The notes under the pieces were generated by a model. The model saw only the letters and a program-made list of their open reading frames with translations. It had not been told where the DNA came from and did not search any database. A program made the position numbers and the translations under genes. Shown here piece after piece: positions 26,212 to 36,049 of a stretch of 64,000 nucleotides of DNA. The stretch covers positions 61,467 through 125,466 of the forward strand of contig NZ_QSQT01000011.1 in assembly GCF_003437535.1 (NCBI RefSeq), read 5' to 3'. This DNA is from Phocaeicola plebeius (GTDB lineage Bacteria > Bacteroidota > Bacteroidia > Bacteroidales > Bacteroidaceae). Positions within the stretch are counted from its first letter, which is position 1; each line of letters opens with the position of its first letter.

Positions 26212-26715
26212 TTATTTTTTAGAAGTTTCAATCATTTCATCCAGCAGACGGTCAATCAGCGCAGCCTGTTCCTTTTCATCGGCCAGCTTGTTGCGCATAA
26301 TCTTCTCTGCAATGCCCACTGACAACACGGCTACCTGGCGGCGGATGTCACGGATGGCACTTTCCTTTTCCGTTTCAATCTGCTTCTTCATCTCCTCCAT
26401 CAGGCGGTTGCCTTCGGCGAAGGCCTTCTCCTGAGCGTCCTTGATGATGCGGTCGCGCGTAGCAGCAGCCTCACTCAGAATGCGGTGCTGTTCTTCGCGT
26501 GCCTGTGCCAGGATTTTCTCACCCTCCACCTTCACGTTGGCCAGCTGTTCGTTGGCCTCACGCGCCGCCTTGAGCGAATTGTCAATGTATGCTTTCCGGT
26601 CCTCCACCGTCTTCAGAATCACCGGGAAGCCGTATTTCGCCAAGATGAAGAACACGACTCCGAAGGTGATGACCATCCAGAACAGCAGCCCCGGATCCGG
26701 AGTTAATAATCCCAT
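26212..26715 (-). CDS. atpF: F-type ATP synthase subunit b
   Basis: The protein has 167 residues: one N-terminal membrane helix (LLFWMVITFGVVFFILAKYG) followed by a long charged helix (EKILAQAREEQHRILSEAAA) that forms the peripheral stalk dimer. It lies between atpE and atpH. Confidence 0.96.
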   Translation of the reverse strand: MGLLTPDPGLLFWMVITFGVVFFILAKYGFPVILKTVEDRKAYIDNSLKAAREANEQLANVKVEGEKILAQAREEQHRILSEAAATRDRIIKDAQEKAFAEGNRLMEEMKKQIETEKESAIRDIRRQVAVLSVGIAEKIMRNKLADEKEQAALIDRLLDEMIETSKK

Positions 26716-26733
26716 AACTTATTGTTTTATTTT

Positions 26734-27000
<267 letters not shown>

Positions 27001-27034
27001 TTAAAAGGTTATACTTTAATTTTCTTTGAATCAA

Positions 27035-28096
27035 TTATTTTTCGGCATGTTCCTTCACCTGCGACAGACCGATAAACACGGCCGACAGCATCGTGAAGAC
27101 GTATGCCTGGATGAATGCCACCAGAATTTCCAGCGCATTCATGAAAATGCTGAATGCCACCGACACCACCGTCATCGAGCCGTTGATAACCGGACCCGAC
27201 TTCACCGTGATGAAGATAATGGCCACCAGACTGAGCACGGCCGCATGTCCTGCCATGATGTTGGCAAACAAACGGATCATCAGTGCAAACGGTTTGGTAA
27301 AGATACCGAAGAATTCAATCAGCGGCATCATCGGAATCGGCGCCTTCAACCACGTAGGCACGTCGGGCCAGAAGATTTCCTTCCAGTAAGCCTTCGTACC
27401 ATACACGTTGGTCAGCACGAACGTACACAAAGCCAGCACCAGCGTAATGGCGATGTTACCCGTCACGTTCGCACCTCCGGGGAAGATAGGAATCAGCCCC
27501 ATCAGGTTGTTCACCAGCACGAAGAAGAACGCCGTAAGCAGATAAGGCGCGTAGCGGCGGTAATTCTCGCCGATGCAGCCCTTAATCACGTCGTTGTAGA
27601 TAGAAAGCACCGTGGCCTCAATCATGCCGACGCCCCCCTTGGGTGCCCCGTCTTCCAGCGGATGTTTCTTGTACCAGCGCACGCAGCTCATCATGATGAC
27701 CAGCAGCACCGCACTGTTGATAAACAAGCCCAGCACATTCTTCGTGATGGAGATGTCCAGCGGACGCACCTCCTCGCCGGCCGCATTGCGTTCCACGATT
27801 TTGCCGTCGTAGGCACCACCCTCGGCCACGTACAGCCCCTCGTAAGGACCTTCCTCCAGCCGGGCAGACGAGAACACATGCCAGCCCGTACTGCTTTTCA
27901 CGATCACCGGCAGCGGAATGCTTACCTCCGTATCGCCGAACTTCGCAATGTGCCACTGGTAGGCATCGCCAATGTGTCCGAACACCAGTTCGTTCACGTC
28001 GATGTCACCCTCAGCGGCCTGTGCCTTCGTCAGCGCAGCCGGAACCGCCATCAGCAGTAACAGCGTGATGATTATGTACCGTATTTTTTTCATCAT
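27035..28096 (-). CDS. atpB: F-type ATP synthase subunit a
   Basis: The protein has 353 residues, longer than the roughly 270 of E. coli. The extra N terminus is a signal-peptide-like segment (LLLLMAVPAALTKAQA) and about 100 residues of periplasmic sequence, common in Bacteroidetes. The core has the essential arginine region PFALMIRLFANIMAGH. Its start codon lies 86 bases inside the upstream small membrane protein gene. Confidence 0.95.
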   Translation of the reverse strand: MMKKIRYIIITLLLLMAVPAALTKAQAAEGDIDVNELVFGHIGDAYQWHIAKFGDTEVSIPLPVIVKSSTGWHVFSSARLEEGPYEGLYVAEGGAYDGKIVERNAAGEEVRPLDISITKNVLGLFINSAVLLVIMMSCVRWYKKHPLEDGAPKGGVGMIEATVLSIYNDVIKGCIGENYRRYAPYLLTAFFFVLVNNLMGLIPIFPGGANVTGNIAITLVLALCTFVLTNVYGTKAYWKEIFWPDVPTWLKAPIPMMPLIEFFGIFTKPFALMIRLFANIMAGHAAVLSLVAIIFITVKSGPVINGSMTVVSVAFSIFMNALEILVAFIQAYVFTMLSAVFIGLSQVKEHAEK

Positions 28097-28502
28097 TAGC
28101 TTTTTTTCTTAGTTTGAGTTTCGCTTCAAAAAGAAGGAAAAAACGGGTTTCGAATATCAGAAACGCAAAGTAGAAGAAGATGAAGGTCAGCATGAACGCC
28201 AGCACTTCATGTCCTATCACAAATCCGTAGAACATCAGCAGCATGGCACTGACAATGAATTTCAGCACCTTGCACACCAGATACGTCATCGCAATCCGTT
28301 CCAGCCCCACGCGATAGTTGAACGCGAACATTTCTATGTAAAACAGGCCGAAAAGATAGAAGAATATCGGAATGGCCGGAAACCACAGGAAATACCTGTC
28401 GGGAATGAACAGATGATATACCACGGCGACGAGCGTCGTCAGCACGATTCCAATCACGGTCAGTTCTTTTATAAATTTCTTCTTAACGGTCAACAAAAAC
28501 AT
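28011..28502 (-). CDS. Small four-helix membrane protein of the atp operon (AtpI-like position)
   Basis: The protein has 163 residues with four hydrophobic segments (TVIGIVLTTLVAVVYHLFI, LWFPAIPIFFYLFGLFYIE, VCKVLKFIVSAMLLMFYGF, VLAFMLTFIFFYFAFLIF). It sits where AtpI or AtpZ-type helper genes lie and probably helps assemble the c-ring or carries ions; no direct family match is claimed. The last 28 codons overlap the first 86 bases of atpB in another frame, and that tail (KKANDEKNTVHNHHAVTADG...) looks non-conserved and hydrophilic. Confidence 0.75.
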   Translation of the reverse strand: MFLLTVKKKFIKELTVIGIVLTTLVAVVYHLFIPDRYFLWFPAIPIFFYLFGLFYIEMFAFNYRVGLERIAMTYLVCKVLKFIVSAMLLMFYGFVIGHEVLAFMLTFIFFYFAFLIFETRFFLLFEAKLKLRKKANDEKNTVHNHHAVTADGGSGCADEGTGR

Positions 28503-28571
28503 AGTATCGTGCGGTTTTTCATCCGAAAAGCCGCCAAAAACATATTCGGTTCATCGCCTGCTTCGCTCCTC

Positions 28572-28817
28572 TCAGAGTTCCACACAGACTGAAATCTGAT
28601 TCTCCTTGACTTCCACGAATCCCCCCTTGATTTGCAGGGATTGCGTTTCCTGTCCGGCCACGTATTTCACTTCCCCGGCCGAGAGCGTGGAAATAATCGG
28701 GGCATGGTCGGCCATGACCTGAAATTTTCCTGCGCTTCCCGGAAAGGTAGCCTGGCTCACTTTTCCTTCGTAAACCAGCTTTTCGGGTGAAACGATAACC
28801 AGATGAAGTTCTTTCAT
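28572..28817 (-). CDS. atpC: F-type ATP synthase subunit epsilon
   Basis: The protein has 81 residues, covering only the N-terminal beta-sandwich domain (LHLVIVSPEKLVYEGKVSQATFPG, ADHAPIISTLSAGEVKYV). The C-terminal helical hairpin that inhibits ATP hydrolysis in longer epsilon subunits is absent, which is usual in Bacteroidetes. It lies 37 bases after atpD. Confidence 0.94.
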   Translation of the reverse strand: MKELHLVIVSPEKLVYEGKVSQATFPGSAGKFQVMADHAPIISTLSAGEVKYVAGQETQSLQIKGGFVEVKENQISVCVEL

Positions 28818-28854
28818 ATTAAGCTATCAGCTTTTAACTTTTAACTTTTACTTA

Positions 28855-30390
<1,536 letters not shown>

Positions 30391-30484
30391 TTATTTTAAT
30401 TTAAAAAGAATGAATCATCCATGGTTCTTACCTATTAAACAAACGTCCCGGGTATTTGTTTAAAGTTTGACCATTTCTGTAACG

Positions 30485-30492
30485 CAAATTTA
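30485..30492 (-). promoter_or_regulatory. Candidate -7 box of the atp operon
   Basis: On the minus strand the box reads TAAATTTG. The transcript would start about 93 bases before the atpD ATG. No convincing -33 box was found. Confidence 0.45.
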
Positions 30493-30712
30493 CTGAATAA
30501 ACTCTCATATATGTAACTCCATGTAACATTTTTTAGACTGATTCCCCTAATAATAGACATAAATCAAGAGATATCGGACAAATGGTTTTACACTTGTTTA
30601 CACAGAGACGAAATATCTAAACAAATATTTACAAGATATTGTACGTGTGTGCGGTCACACATATTATTTTAGACAAAGAACATGACGTGCTATATGGGTG
30701 TATCTTTTTTAT

Positions 30713-30898
30713 TTTAGACAGAAGAACATAAAGACAGATTTTTGTAGATGCAATCTTTCTTTTGTACTTATGTGCTTATGTCCGAAAAATAATAACTGCT
30801 ATAGGATGTTGCCTTTTTGCTTTAGACAGAAGAACATAAGAACAGATTTTCTGTGTAAATATAAACTTATGTACTTTATGTTCTTATGTCCAAAAACA
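30713..30898. repeat. Two inverted-repeat units of the GACA-AAGAACA family
   Basis: Left words TTTAGACAGAAGAACATAA begin at 30713 and 30821; right words close to TTATGTTCTTATGTCC occur at about 30768 and 30875. Each pair can form a stem of about 18 bases with a loop of 30-50. The same left and right words bound the larger repeats at 40.8-45.7 kb. Confidence 0.7.
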
Positions 30899-30934
30899 TT
30901 CAAGAAATATCTTTCGATGCTTATGTCATAAAAA

Positions 30935-31318
30935 TTATGAGCGTTTATACTCTCTGTACTTCCTTTTTATTTCTATACGGTCACCACCAAAATTAATGAG
31001 TAATCCATGGTCTTTATGAGTTGCCGTCAAATAATTAACCAGCTGAGTTTCGTGTATGGAAAGAAGATGTTGCACCGCTTTTAGTTCGATAATTATCTCT
31101 CCCTCTACAATAATATCTGCTCTAAACTCCCCTACAATCTCATCTTTATAATATACATTTATAGGGGTTTCAGAATCCGCATGAATACCTTTTTCCCTTA
31201 ACTCTATCAACAATGCCTTTTGATACACCGACTCTAAAAAACCGGCTGCCAGATGCGTTCTTACATTGTATGCGCATTGAATAATTACCTTAATTAGGTC
31301 TTCTGTTTTCATACCCAT
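30935..31318 (-). CDS. GxxExxY-family protein (PD-(D/E)XK-like)
   Basis: The protein has 127 residues. The family signature GFLESVY (G26, E29, Y32) is present, and the core FRADIIVEGEIIIELKAV matches a PD-(D/E)XK nuclease fold with Asp, Glu and Lys in place. Members are common near mobile DNA and have no proven function. An alternative start two codons later is possible. The gene is flanked on both sides by GACATAAGAACA-type repeats. Confidence 0.8.
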   Translation of the reverse strand: MGMKTEDLIKVIIQCAYNVRTHLAAGFLESVYQKALLIELREKGIHADSETPINVYYKDEIVGEFRADIIVEGEIIIELKAVQHLLSIHETQLVNYLTATHKDHGLLINFGGDRIEIKRKYREYKRS

Positions 31319-31337
31319 AATATTACACAGTTAAAAA

Positions 31338-31390
31338 TTCTTTTGTCTTTATGTTCTTATGTCTAAAAAATAATTGTCTTTATGTCTTAC
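31338..31390. repeat. Partial copies of the TTATGTTCTTATGTC repeat
   Basis: Upstream of the GxxExxY gene, TCTTTATGTTCTTATGTCTA and then a second TGTCTTTATGTCTTAC occur in tandem. They match the right-hand word of the repeat at 30713-30898, so the GxxExxY gene is bracketed by this family. Confidence 0.55.
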
Positions 31391-31414
31391 AAAAAAAGCC
31401 ACATTACTGTGGCT
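31391..31414 (-). terminator. Rho-independent terminator of the lipoprotein gene at 31438
   Basis: Read on the minus strand, AGCCACA pairs with TGTGGCT around a 4-base loop and is followed by seven T. It lies 24 bases after the stop codon. Confidence 0.85.
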
Positions 31415-31437
31415 CTTCTTTATATTAATATGTCTCG

Positions 31438-31860
31438 TTACACGCGCTTGAAGGTGTAGTTGCCTTCCTCGGTATACATCTCCGACTCAAAGGTACAATC
31501 GTACGAAGCTTGAATCTCCTCCTCCGTATACGACAGAATTACTACCCGTATGTTGCGGCCACGATTGTCCGACAGCGTCAGCACCCCCTTGCTCAGTGTC
31601 CAGTTGAACGACTCGCCACGAAACAAAGCCGTACCGCCACTTTTCACCGAGAGCGTCTGTCCCATGTGCTCAGGATCATTACGACCAGACTCACCTTCCG
31701 AATTTGTCCAGTCATTTGCCGTCACCTTCCATGTACCGATAATGTCATCTCTCGACACATCCACACCCGTCGGATCATCCATGCTACAGCTTGCCATTCC
31801 GGCCACCATCAGGATAAAGCTCAAAAAGAGCCATACGTTCTTTAGTTTCTTCATTTTCAT
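31438..31860 (-). CDS. Lipocalin-like small lipoprotein
   Basis: The protein has 140 residues with a lipobox (VAGMASC, Cys25). The mature part has the start of lipocalin-like Bacteroidetes lipoproteins: DDIIGTWKVTAND followed by alternating strands and ending EMYTEEGNYTFKRV. Probably outer-membrane anchored; ligand unknown. It lies just upstream (in transcript sense downstream) of the ABC permease gene, 31 bases away on the same strand. Confidence 0.7.
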   Translation of the reverse strand: MKMKKLKNVWLFLSFILMVAGMASCSMDDPTGVDVSRDDIIGTWKVTANDWTNSEGESGRNDPEHMGQTLSVKSGGTALFRGESFNWTLSKGVLTLSDNRGRNIRVVILSYTEEEIQASYDCTFESEMYTEEGNYTFKRV

Positions 31861-31891
31861 TTGGTTTTACAGATAATATATAATGCTTATA

Positions 31892-33079
31892 CTATTTCTT
31901 TCTCCAGATAGATTCCACTTTCCGCCTTACAGCCAGCACATTCAGCACCGATACCAGCAGGAAAAGTCCCCCGGCCGTCAGCAGCGCCGGCAGCAGACTG
32001 CCTTCCTGCAAGTCGGGCACCATCCGCCGCAGCATGTCCAGATACGCATCACGCGCCATCCACACCAGCAGCACACCCATGGCCGCCACCGCTGCGTTCA
32101 GCCCTACCGTAAGTACCTGATACGGACGCGCCACCGCCGCCGGACTGAAACCAATCATCAGCAGGTTCTCCAGCTTCTTCGTGTTCTTCTGCAACAGCAG
32201 GTAGATGCTCAGCATCAGCAGGTAGAACGACAGCACACTGATAATCAGTCCCACCGTGAGCACGATGCCTACCACCATCTTCAGGAACCACGTCGTCTTT
32301 CCCGCATCCAGCTTGTCGCCTTCCGTCTCATAGCCTTTCTGCTTGAAATACTTCGCGATGCGGTCGTCCGCCGGATTGTCCACCTCCACAATCAGTCGTG
32401 AGGGAGCCGTCTGCCCGCCATCACCCAATGTGGCGTTGGCCCATTCCATGAACGCCTGCGGCACCAGAATCGTGTTCAGCCGGTTGGAGAAACCCACGAT
32501 ACGTCCCTTCATGCGCTCCGTCCGTCCCCGTCCGCTCAGCCGCACGTCCAGCGTCATCATCCCCATCACGCCCTCCGAGAGCTGCGGCAGGTTGCGACTC
32601 TGTGCAAAGCCGAAGTTATAAAGGTTCAGGTAGTTGCGCGGGATGATGATAGGGATTTCCGTCTGTCCCTCGCGATACGTCCAGCCCTCCAGCCGCACGT
32701 CTACAAACTCGTCGGGCACCGACTCAAAGAACATCGCCGTAGAGAGCTGCATGCCCGCCATGCCCATGCCGGCCGACACCTGAAACTGTGCCGGAGTGAA
32801 CGCTCCCGTCCGCTTGGCAAACGGCTGCGACTCCATGTCGGCTATGTCGGCACGCGAGAACGTACCTCCCTTGCCCACCAGGCTGCCCAGCGTGCTCACC
32901 TGCTTGCTCACAATCACGTAGTCCTTCTTCATGAAACTGTCGCCCTGCGTAAACACCGGCAACACGTCCTTGTAAAACTGTATGCCCAACAGCACAATCA
33001 CCATACCGCACAGGTTGGCCAGGAAGAATCCTGCCAGCTGCGCCACACTGATGTGCTGCCTCAATAATTTCCAGATCAT
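31892..33079 (-). CDS. FtsX-like ABC transporter permease
   Basis: The protein has 395 residues. One N-terminal membrane helix (LAGFFLANLCGMVIVLLGIQFY), a long periplasmic domain, and three C-terminal helices (VVGIVLTVGLIISVLSFYLLML and two more) give the MacB/FtsX layout. Together with the ATPase encoded just upstream (21 bases) it should form a type VII-type ABC complex used for lipoprotein or peptide handling rather than simple import. The substrate is unknown. Confidence 0.85.
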   Translation of the reverse strand: MIWKLLRQHISVAQLAGFFLANLCGMVIVLLGIQFYKDVLPVFTQGDSFMKKDYVIVSKQVSTLGSLVGKGGTFSRADIADMESQPFAKRTGAFTPAQFQVSAGMGMAGMQLSTAMFFESVPDEFVDVRLEGWTYREGQTEIPIIIPRNYLNLYNFGFAQSRNLPQLSEGVMGMMTLDVRLSGRGRTERMKGRIVGFSNRLNTILVPQAFMEWANATLGDGGQTAPSRLIVEVDNPADDRIAKYFKQKGYETEGDKLDAGKTTWFLKMVVGIVLTVGLIISVLSFYLLMLSIYLLLQKNTKKLENLLMIGFSPAAVARPYQVLTVGLNAAVAAMGVLLVWMARDAYLDMLRRMVPDLQEGSLLPALLTAGGLFLLVSVLNVLAVRRKVESIWRKK

Positions 33080-33100
33080 ATCCGTCTTCGTTTTAATCCC

Positions 33101-33745
33101 TTACAAACTCAGCACCCTGTCATACTCCAGCGGCAGGTGCTTGCCGATGGACGTCACAATCACTCCCGCACCCTGACGAGCCGCTTCCTCCTTCAGGATA
33201 CGCGCCATAATCTGCCCGTTGCCGTCGTCCAGGTGGCTCACCGGCTCATCCAGGAAGAAAAAGTCGGCCGGCTGACACAGCATCCGCACAAAAGCCACGC
33301 GCTGCTGCTGCCCGTACGACATCCTGGCCGCCTTCACGTCCCACTTGTCGGCGATGCCCAGCTGCTCAAACCAGTCCTTCACCTGCTGCTTGCGGCAGAA
33401 GCCCGTCAGCCCGTTCTTCAGCTGCACGTTCTCCCACGCCGTCAGCTCCCCGAACAGGCGGAGTTCCTGAAACAGCATGCCCAGCGACCGCTTGCGGATG
33501 TCCGTCCACTGCTTCACCGTGAGCTTCCGCACGTTCTCCCCATCGAAGGTGATAATCCCCTGGTAGTCCGTACGGTACCCGTAAATAAAACTGCAAAGCG
33601 ACGACTTGCCCGTGCCCGACGCCGCTTCAATCAGATACATCTTTCCTTTCTGAAAAGCCATCTGCCGGTGCCACACGTCCGACACGATTCCGTCGCGTCC
33701 GGCGAATACCTCCGGCAGGGTCTGCTGTAATTCTATTGTGTCCAT
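33101..33745 (-). CDS. ABC transporter ATP-binding protein (LolD/MacB type)
   Basis: The protein has 214 residues from the ATG at 33745 (MDTIELQQTLPEV). An in-frame start at 33799 reads MKNEEHSSFF..., which is only translated AT-rich repeat, so it is rejected. Walker A AASGTGKSS (41-49), signature MSYGQQQRVAF and Walker B FFFLDEPVSHLDD are intact. Walker A carries Ala-Ala-Ser where Gly is common, a small change. It pairs with the FtsX-like permease. Confidence 0.88.
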   Translation of the reverse strand: MDTIELQQTLPEVFAGRDGIVSDVWHRQMAFQKGKMYLIEAASGTGKSSLCSFIYGYRTDYQGIITFDGENVRKLTVKQWTDIRKRSLGMLFQELRLFGELTAWENVQLKNGLTGFCRKQQVKDWFEQLGIADKWDVKAARMSYGQQQRVAFVRMLCQPADFFFLDEPVSHLDDGNGQIMARILKEEAARQGAGVIVTSIGKHLPLEYDRVLSL

Positions 33746-33747
33746 TT

Positions 33748-33818
33748 TATTCAATGAAGAATTAATAATGAAGAATGAAGAATGCTCTTCATTCTTCATT
33801 CTTCATTATTCACTATTA
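33748..33818. repeat. AT-rich perfect inverted repeat between DUF4836 and the ABC ATPase
   Basis: GAATGAAGAATGCTCTTCAT followed by TCTTCATTC forms a hairpin (GAAGAATGAAGAATG against CATTCTTCATTCTTC); flanking ATTAATAATGAA words extend the dyad. It begins at the DUF4836 stop codon. Confidence 0.75.
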
Positions 33819-35315
33819 ATTATTAACTATCTGTACCAGCTGCTTCAGCACATTCTCCTTGTGGTCCTTCAGTTGCAGCACCAGGCGAGCCTTGGTCGGT
33901 TCATCCGATTCGATGCTCAGGTAGTCCAGCATACCTACGTAAGGAATCTGCGGAAGTACGGCAGCCAGTGCCTGGAAGTTCACGTTCAGGTAGAAATGCT
34001 TGTCCTTCACGTCCTTGGCCCAGTCACAGTCTTTCAGCGACAGCCCCTTCACCTCACGGCCAATCAGGTCCTCCTGATTCGTCAGGTAGAAGCGGTCATC
34101 CTTCACGCCCAGCCAGAAAGACACCGGTCCGCGGCCCATGCCCAGCATGGCACCGTTGGCAACCACAAACTGATAAGCATTTTCACCCTTGTCCACCAGC
34201 CGCATCTGACCGTTGGTCATGGCCAGCATCGGTTTCAAGTCCTCAAACGTACGCATGAAGTCACCGTTTTTCACATCGGCATACAGGATGAAGCCCGGCT
34301 TCAACGACATCTCCGGCATGGCCACTGCCACGTCACCCTTCACCGCCTTGAAGATAGCCTCAAAGTCGAGCGGCATCATCGAGTTGTCCAGCTCCTGACG
34401 CACCGTCGGGTTCTCACGCAACAGCTCATACGCATTTTCACCGTTCACGTTGGCAGCCATCCAGAGCACCGTATTGGCAGGGAACACCTTCAGATACGTG
34501 CCGTCCAGTTCGCCGCTCACCTCCGCCTGCTTCTTCAGCAAGTCCTTGAACTTGCCCTCCAGCAGCGTCTCCACTTCCATCACGGCCCTTCCCGCCTGGA
34601 AATCGAGCGTAGAAAATATCTTTAAATCATTCAGGTTCAAGTCAGCCGGCAACCCCATCGTCACCGGGCCCAGGTAACTCTTCGGCATGGCGTTCAGCGA
34701 AGTCACCATGGCCACATCCTCGTCGGCATCCTCTAATTTCTTGAATTCCGGAGTGCCCGAATAGCCCTCCCCTTCTTTCTGGCGCAGCCACATCGAAGCC
34801 TGATGCTGAAAGTCCTTCGGGTTACCGTTGCCCGCCAGCATCAGAAACGCATCGTCCGTCCAGGCCATCAGTCCGCCGCCACCCACGGTCCAGCGGCAAC
34901 CGTCACCGTCGGCAGGAGCCTCACACGCCTTCTGCTCCTGAAGCATGGCCATCAAATCTTCCAGTTTTCCCTTGTCGGCCATGCGCACCAGCACGCCGCC
35001 CATTTCCATCTGAGAAGCGGCAAAGAAATACACCCGGTCGGTCAGTCTCAACCCGCTCTCTTCCGGATTCTCCATCAGCTTGTCCACCAGGGCATCCGCA
35101 CTGCCCTTCAGGCTCGATTTCATCATCTGCCCCATCGACTGCTTCACCTGGTCGTTCAGGTCACACTTCTGTGCCATCTCCATCAGGTCGAACGAGAACA
35201 CTGCAGCCGCATCCTTTGGCAACGCATTGGTATACGCATTGTCTTCCCCGCAGGCAGACAACAGGAAAGCCATACCCAAGGCCAGGCTTCCCATCCATTT
35301 CCATGTCTTTTTCAT
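33816..35315 (-). CDS. DUF4836-family lipoprotein
   Basis: The protein has 499 residues with a lipobox (AFLLSAC, Cys22). It starts the mature part with NALPKDAAAVFSFDLMEMAQK, the usual DUF4836 opening, and is all alpha/beta with no membrane segment. The family is common in Bacteroidales and has no proven role; some share a fold with surface antigen or DUF3352-like proteins. It is followed in the operon by the ABC pair and preceded by rsmE. Confidence 0.85.
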   Translation of the reverse strand: MKKTWKWMGSLALGMAFLLSACGEDNAYTNALPKDAAAVFSFDLMEMAQKCDLNDQVKQSMGQMMKSSLKGSADALVDKLMENPEESGLRLTDRVYFFAASQMEMGGVLVRMADKGKLEDLMAMLQEQKACEAPADGDGCRWTVGGGGLMAWTDDAFLMLAGNGNPKDFQHQASMWLRQKEGEGYSGTPEFKKLEDADEDVAMVTSLNAMPKSYLGPVTMGLPADLNLNDLKIFSTLDFQAGRAVMEVETLLEGKFKDLLKKQAEVSGELDGTYLKVFPANTVLWMAANVNGENAYELLRENPTVRQELDNSMMPLDFEAIFKAVKGDVAVAMPEMSLKPGFILYADVKNGDFMRTFEDLKPMLAMTNGQMRLVDKGENAYQFVVANGAMLGMGRGPVSFWLGVKDDRFYLTNQEDLIGREVKGLSLKDCDWAKDVKDKHFYLNVNFQALAAVLPQIPYVGMLDYLSIESDEPTKARLVLQLKDHKENVLKQLVQIVNN

Positions 35316-35345
35316 AATGATTCTATTTAAAAGTTACACATCAGC

Positions 35346-36047
35346 TTATTCCGCGTGCGTCAGGTTCATCAGGTGTACGGCCACCAGTGCCGCCGTTTCC
35401 GTACGCAGGCGCGACTTGCCCAGACTCACTGCCTGAAAGCCCTTTTCTGCAGCCAGCGCCACTTCCTCCGGACTGAAATCCCCTTCCGGACCAATCAGCA
35501 CCACGGCGTCCTCGTCCTTGCGGAGCACGTCGCGCAGCAGAGGCTTTTCCCCCTCATAGCAGTGGGCGATAAACTTCTGTCCCGTAAACTCCCGCTCCAT
35601 AAAGCGGCGGAAGTCCGTCATCTCGTTCACCACCGGCTTGCGTGCCTTGAGCGACTGTTTCACGGCCGACACCACGATTTTCTCCACCCGTTCCGTCTTG
35701 ATGACCTTCCGTTCCGAGAAACGGCAGTTCAGAAACGTCAGCTCGTCGAAACCGATTTCCGTAGCCTTCTCCGCCAGCCATTCCATGCGGTCCATGTTCT
35801 TCGTAGGCGCCAGAGCCAGGTGCAGGTGCCCCTTCCAGAAAGGCTCCTGCTCCGTTTTCTCCACCACCTTCACCACACAGCGTTTCTGCGTAGCTGCCGA
35901 AATGACCGCCCGGTAAAAGCATCCCTTTCCGTCGGTCAGCATAATCTCCTCGCCCACTCCCAGGCGCAGCACCCGCAGGCAGTGGCCCGCTTCTTCTTCC
36001 GGCAGCTCCAGCGTCTGCGCAATATCCGGTGTATAAAACACGTGCAT
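35346..36047 (-). CDS. rsmE: 16S rRNA (uracil1498-N3)-methyltransferase
   Basis: The protein has 233 residues. N-terminal PUA-like domain (EEAGHCLRVLRLGVGEEIMLTDG) and C-terminal SPOUT knot (VVLIGPEGDFSPEEV and SLGKSRLRTETAALVAVHLM) are typical of RsmE. It methylates U1498 of 16S rRNA with SAM. It lies 2 bases after the BFN-UVR gene. Confidence 0.93.
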   Translation of the reverse strand: MHVFYTPDIAQTLELPEEEAGHCLRVLRLGVGEEIMLTDGKGCFYRAVISAATQKRCVVKVVEKTEQEPFWKGHLHLALAPTKNMDRMEWLAEKATEIGFDELTFLNCRFSERKVIKTERVEKIVVSAVKQSLKARKPVVNEMTDFRRFMEREFTGQKFIAHCYEGEKPLLRDVLRKDEDAVVLIGPEGDFSPEEVALAAEKGFQAVSLGKSRLRTETAALVAVHLMNLTHAE

Positions 36048-36049
36048 AA

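Larger units (their letters stand above)
30391..30934. other. Long AT-rich intergenic region upstream of atpD
   Basis: This 544-base stretch carries the probable atp promoter (minus-strand TAAATTTG, complement at 30485-30492) and then two copies of an inverted repeat unit made of TTTAGACAGAAGAACATAA and its near complement TTATGTTCTTATGTCTAAA. A 78-codon open frame across 30698-30931 only reads the repeat twice and is not a gene. Confidence 0.6.

Noticed and set aside
30698..30931. 78-codon plus-strand open frame
   Set aside because: It only translates two copies of the TTTAGACAGAAGAACATAA repeat; amino acids are repetitive and have no family.
33746..33799. N-terminal extension of the ABC ATPase (MKNEEHSSFF...)
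   Set aside because: Reads the AT-rich inverted repeat. The ATPase domain starts normally at 33745.
33738..34625. 295-codon plus-strand open frame opposite the DUF4836 gene
   Set aside because: Its first part reads the same repeat and the rest is the complement of a real lipoprotein gene; low-quality His/Gln-rich composition.
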